Shown here in pieces: positions 15,478 through 17,780 of a DNA stretch of 17,780 bases. The notes beneath the pieces are model-generated. The model made no database searches. It had not been told where the DNA came from and saw only the letters and a list, made by a program, of their open reading frames with translations. The position numbers were made by a program, and so were the translations under genes. Every line of letters starts with the position of its first letter. Position 1 is the first letter of the stretch. Source of the DNA: an uncultured Hungatella sp. (GTDB lineage Bacteria > Bacillota > Clostridia > Lachnospirales > Lachnospiraceae); the NCBI GenBank assembly GCA_910585435.1, contig CAJUEJ010000038.1, positions 1 through 17,780 of the forward strand. The letters are read 5' to 3'.

Positions 15478-15485
15478 TGTTTTGG
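15478..15485. repeat. Left copy of the 8-bp target-site duplication of the IS66 element
   Basis: TGTTTTGG directly abuts the left inverted repeat; an identical copy abuts the right one at 17731. Eight bp is the duplication length typical of IS66-family insertions. Confidence 0.93.
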
Positions 15486-15498
15486 GTTACTGTTCAGT
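15486..15498 (+). repeat. Left terminal inverted repeat of the IS66 element
   Basis: GTTACTGTTCAGT matches the complement of 17718-17730 at all 13 positions; the similarity stops at position 14. IS66 ends usually begin GTAA, so GTTA is a slight variant. Confidence 0.93.
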
Positions 15499-15543
15499 CC
15501 CCCTGTTATGCACTTGTTAAAAATGCCGAAATTTTTTTTATTT

Positions 15544-15552
15544 TGTGGATAA
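15544..15552 (-). promoter_or_regulatory. Perfect DnaA-box 9-mer inside the IS left end
   Basis: TGTGGATAA on the plus strand is TTATCCACA on the minus strand, the high-affinity DnaA box consensus. It lies 58 bp inside the left end. Function as a DnaA site is inferred from the match only. Confidence 0.5.
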
Positions 15553-15560
15553 AGGATATC

Positions 15561-15604
15561 GGACACAGAAGACATGTTGATCGTCTCTGTGTCCGTATTT
15601 TTTT
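15561..15604 (+). terminator. Strong terminator near the IS left end
   Basis: GGACACAG (15561-15568) pairs with CTGTGTCC (15587-15594), extended inside by AGAC/GTCT around a bulged A, and a run of seven T follows at 15598-15604. It would stop transcripts entering the IS from the upstream 60-residue protein gene, protecting the transposase from read-through expression. Confidence 0.85.
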
Positions 15605-15694
15605 CGGAAGAGTTTCCACATAATACGGAAAAATACGATTGATTTCTTCCCGAATACCCTCCATTTTCTGCTTCCTTGTATTTTTACCGGGAAG

Positions 15695-15703
15695 TTATCC
15701 ACA
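15695..15703 (+). promoter_or_regulatory. Second perfect DnaA-box 9-mer inside the IS left end
   Basis: TTATCCACA in plus orientation, opposite to the box at 15544 and 143 bp from it. A weaker relative, GTTTCCACA, lies between them at 15612-15620. Confidence 0.5.
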
Positions 15704-15755
15704 GTCAAAATGCCAGTGCCCCTCTTTCTGAGGATTCGCCTTTTTCTTGGGATTC

Positions 15756-15764
15756 TGGTATACT
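15756..15764 (+). promoter_or_regulatory. Possible extended -10 promoter of the IS66 genes
   Basis: TGGTATACT gives a TGn-TATACT extended -10 about 29 bp before the accessory ORF start. The -35 region is poor (TTCGCC), which would give low transposase expression. It is the best promoter candidate between the terminator and the first IS gene. Confidence 0.4.
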
Positions 15765-15792
15765 CTTTATAGAAAGCGGGGTAAAAAGTCTC

Positions 15793-15963
15793 ATGCCAAA
15801 GAATACAGAAAGATTCTCCAGCCGGGATCAGCTGATCGCCGCCCTGGAAAACCAGATCCGCAAACAGGAGGAAATCATCCGGACCCAGGAAAAGACAATC
15901 GAACTCCTTACGAAACACAATAACGAATTGACCGCATTCCTTGATCAATTTTTCAAAGCCTGA
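15793..15963 (+). CDS. IS66-associated small helical protein, 56 residues
   Basis: A small ORF inside the IS, just upstream of the transposase. The product is one long predicted helix with coiled-coil character: SRDQLIAALENQIRKQEEII, then RTQEKTIELLTKHNNELTAF and a hydrophobic tail LDQFFKA. The frame is open from 15676, but ATG15793 gives the compact protein; the ribosome site (GCGGGGT) is weak. Its stop lies 13 bp before the transposase start, whose ribosome site overlaps its stop region, so the two are likely translated together. It is not TnpA or TnpB. A role as regulator or partner of the coiled-coil transposase N-terminus is inference. Confidence 0.7.
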   Translation: MPKNTERFSSRDQLIAALENQIRKQEEIIRTQEKTIELLTKHNNELTAFLDQFFKA

Positions 15964-15976
15964 CAGGAGCGATTCC

Positions 15977-17653
15977 ATGAACCATTCCTTTGAAATCATT
16001 ACTTCCCTTCAATACAGTCTGAAAGCCGCCACTGCACAAGTAGAGGCGTTTCAGTCCGGGAAAAAATATCTGGATATGCAAAAAGCCCATGAGGAGGAGA
16101 TTCGTAAGCTTTCTATGAGAATTCAGCAGCTGGAGAAGGAACTGGAAAAAGCCCACCGTGAAACCGTGACCGTTCGAAACCAGTGGTTTGAGATATTCGG
16201 GGATCTGGAAAAGGAGCACGCAAAAGAACTGGCTCAGGCCACGAAAAAAGCAGGGCAGCTGGAGAAACGGGCGCTTCAGGCGGAAAGGAAGCTGGAAAAA
16301 GCGGAAGAAAAAATAACCCGGCAGCGCCGCCAGATCTATGTGTTAGAAACGGAATTGGAAGAGGAAAAAGGAAAAAATCTGCAGCTTAAGGCCCAGCTGA
16401 ATCGGGATTATGAAAACTCGTCCTTCCCCTCTTCCAGGGGGAGCAGACGTAAAAGGATTCCCAACAGCCGGGAGAAAACCGGAAGGAAGCCCGGAGGCCA
16501 GCCGGGGCATCCGGGACATGTCCCCCAAAAGCAGGAAGCGGACACAGCCCCTGTGCTTCTCCTGCCGCGGCAGGAAGTCCTTGACGATCCGGATTTCAAA
16601 AGAACTGGAAAGACCATAATCAAACAGCTGGTGAGTCTGCGGATGGTAGTGGAAGTATGTGAGTATCATGCAAATGTTTATTATAATTCAAAAACAGGAG
16701 AACAGGTCCACGGGAAATTCCCTCCCGGGGTTGTCAACGAGGTCAATTATGATGGAAGCATAAAAGCGTTCCTGTTCCTTCTTACCAGCGATTGCTGCGT
16801 TTCCATAGACAAAAGCAGAAAGCTGCTGTCGGACCTGACCGGAGGAAAGCTGAAGATTTCCAAGGGAATGGTCAGCGGCCTCAGCCGGGAGTTTGCCGGG
16901 AAGACGGAGCGGGAAAGGAAACAGATCTTCGCCACCATGCTGAAGTCGCCAGTGATGCATATCGACTGCACAAACGCAAAGGTGAATGGAAAGGGAGCGT
17001 ATGTGTATGTATGCGCGGCGCCAGGAAAAGAAACACTTTACTTCGCCCGTGAGAAAAAGGGGCATGAAGGAGTAAAGGGAACAGCTGCACAGGAATACCA
17101 GGGAATCCTGATTCATGACCATGAGTCAACCTTCTATCATTATGGGTCAGACCACCAGGAGTGCCTGGCGCATGTGCTGAGATATCTGAAAGGCAGCATG
17201 GAAAACGAGCCTGAGCGGACTTGGAACAGACGGATGCATACCCTGGTGCGGGAGATGCTGCATTACCGGAACAGTCTTTCGCAGAAAGAGGAGAGTGATG
17301 AGGAAAGGGTCCGGGATTTTGAGAAGGAGTACCGGGAAATCATAAATAAGGCGAAGGAGGAATACGAATACATACCGGCCAGCGATTATTATAAAGAAGG
17401 ATATAACCTGTATCTGCGGATGGAGAAATATATGTCCAACCATCTTTTATTTCTGCATGACAGACGGGTGCCGGCAACAAACAATGAAGCGGAGAGGCTT
17501 CTAAGAAAGTATAAAAGAAAACAACAGCAGGCAGTGTCATTCCGAAGTTTCGAGAGCATCGAGCATTTGTGTGAATGCATGAGCATGCTGGTTATGATGC
17601 GCCAAGAAGAGAGAGCGAACCTGTTCGTCCAGGTATCGGAGATATTTGGATAA
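15977..17653 (+). CDS. tnpC: IS66-family transposase TnpC
   Basis: The 558-residue transposase that cuts and joins the element's ends. Residues about 15-155 form a long coiled coil; a basic, Gly/Pro-rich linker follows (RKPGGQPGHPGH), a hallmark of IS66 transposases. The DDE catalytic core shows D330 in HIDCTNAKV, D381 in LIHDHESTFYHYG with the adjoining HQECLAHVLRYLK, and the C-terminal NNEAERLLRKYKR (E504/E506). The CxxC zinc finger often found after the linker is not visible. The frame is open from 15941, but AGGAG at 15965-15969 points to ATG15977. No frameshift or stop interrupts it, so it could be active. Confidence 0.93.
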   Translation: MNHSFEIITSLQYSLKAATAQVEAFQSGKKYLDMQKAHEEEIRKLSMRIQQLEKELEKAHRETVTVRNQWFEIFGDLEKEHAKELAQATKKAGQLEKRALQAERKLEKAEEKITRQRRQIYVLETELEEEKGKNLQLKAQLNRDYENSSFPSSRGSRRKRIPNSREKTGRKPGGQPGHPGHVPQKQEADTAPVLLLPRQEVLDDPDFKRTGKTIIKQLVSLRMVVEVCEYHANVYYNSKTGEQVHGKFPPGVVNEVNYDGSIKAFLFLLTSDCCVSIDKSRKLLSDLTGGKLKISKGMVSGLSREFAGKTERERKQIFATMLKSPVMHIDCTNAKVNGKGAYVYVCAAPGKETLYFAREKKGHEGVKGTAAQEYQGILIHDHESTFYHYGSDHQECLAHVLRYLKGSMENEPERTWNRRMHTLVREMLHYRNSLSQKEESDEERVRDFEKEYREIINKAKEEYEYIPASDYYKEGYNLYLRMEKYMSNHLLFLHDRRVPATNNEAERLLRKYKRKQQQAVSFRSFESIEHLCECMSMLVMMRQEERANLFVQVSEIFG

Positions 17654-17658
17654 AGAAT

Positions 17659-17697
17659 GCCGATGGTTTCTACTGCAATCCAGTATATACCATCGGC
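17659..17697 (+). terminator. Large hairpin at the IS right end, probable tnpC terminator
   Basis: GCCGATGGT (17659-17667) pairs perfectly with ACCATCGGC (17689-17697), and inside, after a 3x3 internal loop, TACTG pairs with CAGTA around CAATC. It begins 5 bp after the transposase stop. The T-tract after it (TAATTTGT) is weak, so termination is likely but not certain. Confidence 0.7.
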
Positions 17698-17717
17698 TAA
17701 TTTGTCTCAAGCTGACC

Positions 17718-17730
17718 ACTGAACAGTAAC
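17718..17730 (-). repeat. Right terminal inverted repeat of the IS66 element
   Basis: ACTGAACAGTAAC is the exact complement of the left end at 15486-15498. Confidence 0.93.
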
Positions 17731-17738
17731 TGTTTTGG
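17731..17738. repeat. Right copy of the 8-bp target-site duplication of the IS66 element
   Basis: TGTTTTGG, identical to 15478-15485. Removing 15486-17738 restores the empty site. The remaining 42 bp to the window end hold no complete gene. Confidence 0.93.
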
Positions 17739-17780
17739 ATCTGATTCCGAACCCGCCATAAAATTTAGGCTGTACATTAC

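Larger units (their letters stand above)
15486..17730 (+). mobile_element. Complete IS66-family insertion sequence, 2245 bp
   Basis: The element is bounded by perfect 13-bp inverted ends (GTTACTGTTCAGT and its complement) and by identical 8-bp duplications TGTTTTGG. It contains a 56-residue accessory ORF and a full-length TnpC transposase but no tnpA or tnpB, as in single-transposase IS66 subgroups (ISBst12-like). The intact ends, exact target duplication and uninterrupted transposase suggest a recent and possibly still mobile insertion. About 300 bp of non-coding DNA at the left end carry a terminator, DnaA-box 9-mers and a possible promoter; about 75 bp at the right end carry a hairpin. Confidence 0.95.

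Noticed and set aside
16343..17129. Minus-strand open frames within tnpC
   Set aside because: Antisense of a conserved DDE transposase, no start signals or domains.

Overview
The window looks like a chromosomal segment of a low-to-mid GC anaerobic Firmicute, most likely a gut Lachnospiraceae (Hungatella/Enterocloster/Eisenbergiella-like). This is inferred from gene content: a TPP-riboswitch thiamine salvage operon, a YesM/YesN two-component pair beside a CUT1 sugar ABC transporter without its own ATPase, a Cys-type (anaerobically matured) sulfatase, and an IS66 element without tnpA/tnpB. The genus is not certain. I saw no tRNA, rRNA, CRISPR array or phage gene.

Region 1 (1-2532, + strand) is thiamin salvage. 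It holds the 3' part of a TPP riboswitch, a textbook intrinsic terminator as its expression platform, then thiM, thiE and thiD. No thiC, thiG or thiH lies in the window, so these genes phosphorylate and join salvaged thiazole and pyrimidine moieties.

Region 2 (2548-13322) is a self-contained glycan-uptake locus. On the minus strand a membrane histidine kinase and an AraC-type response regulator overlap. Divergently on the plus strand lie two ABC permeases, a lipoprotein solute-binding protein, a sulfatase and a 1006-residue GH106-like glycoside hydrolase, all closely spaced. Neither enzyme has a visible signal peptide, so the simplest model is: sense and import a sulfated oligosaccharide, then desulfate and hydrolyse it in the cytoplasm. 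The 208-bp divergent region carries a near-consensus promoter for the regulators and A/T-rich repeats that could be operators.

Region 3 (13323-15461) holds a half-size EamA transporter behind a strong promoter and a structured leader of about 165 nt, an AI-2E family (PerM-like) membrane protein, and a 60-residue orphan protein with its own near-consensus promoter.

Region 4 (15478-17738) is a complete IS66-family insertion sequence of 2245 bp with 13-bp perfect inverted ends and a perfect 8-bp target duplication (TGTTTTGG). It encodes a 56-residue helical accessory protein and a 558-residue DDE transposase. Its left non-coding end has a strong terminator and two perfect, oppositely oriented DnaA-box 9-mers; its right end has a second large hairpin. 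Only 42 bp of flank remain beyond the duplication.

The best candidates for something new are the cytoplasmic sulfatase/GH106-like system, the leader RNA before the EamA gene, and the DnaA-box-bearing end plus accessory ORF of the IS66 element.
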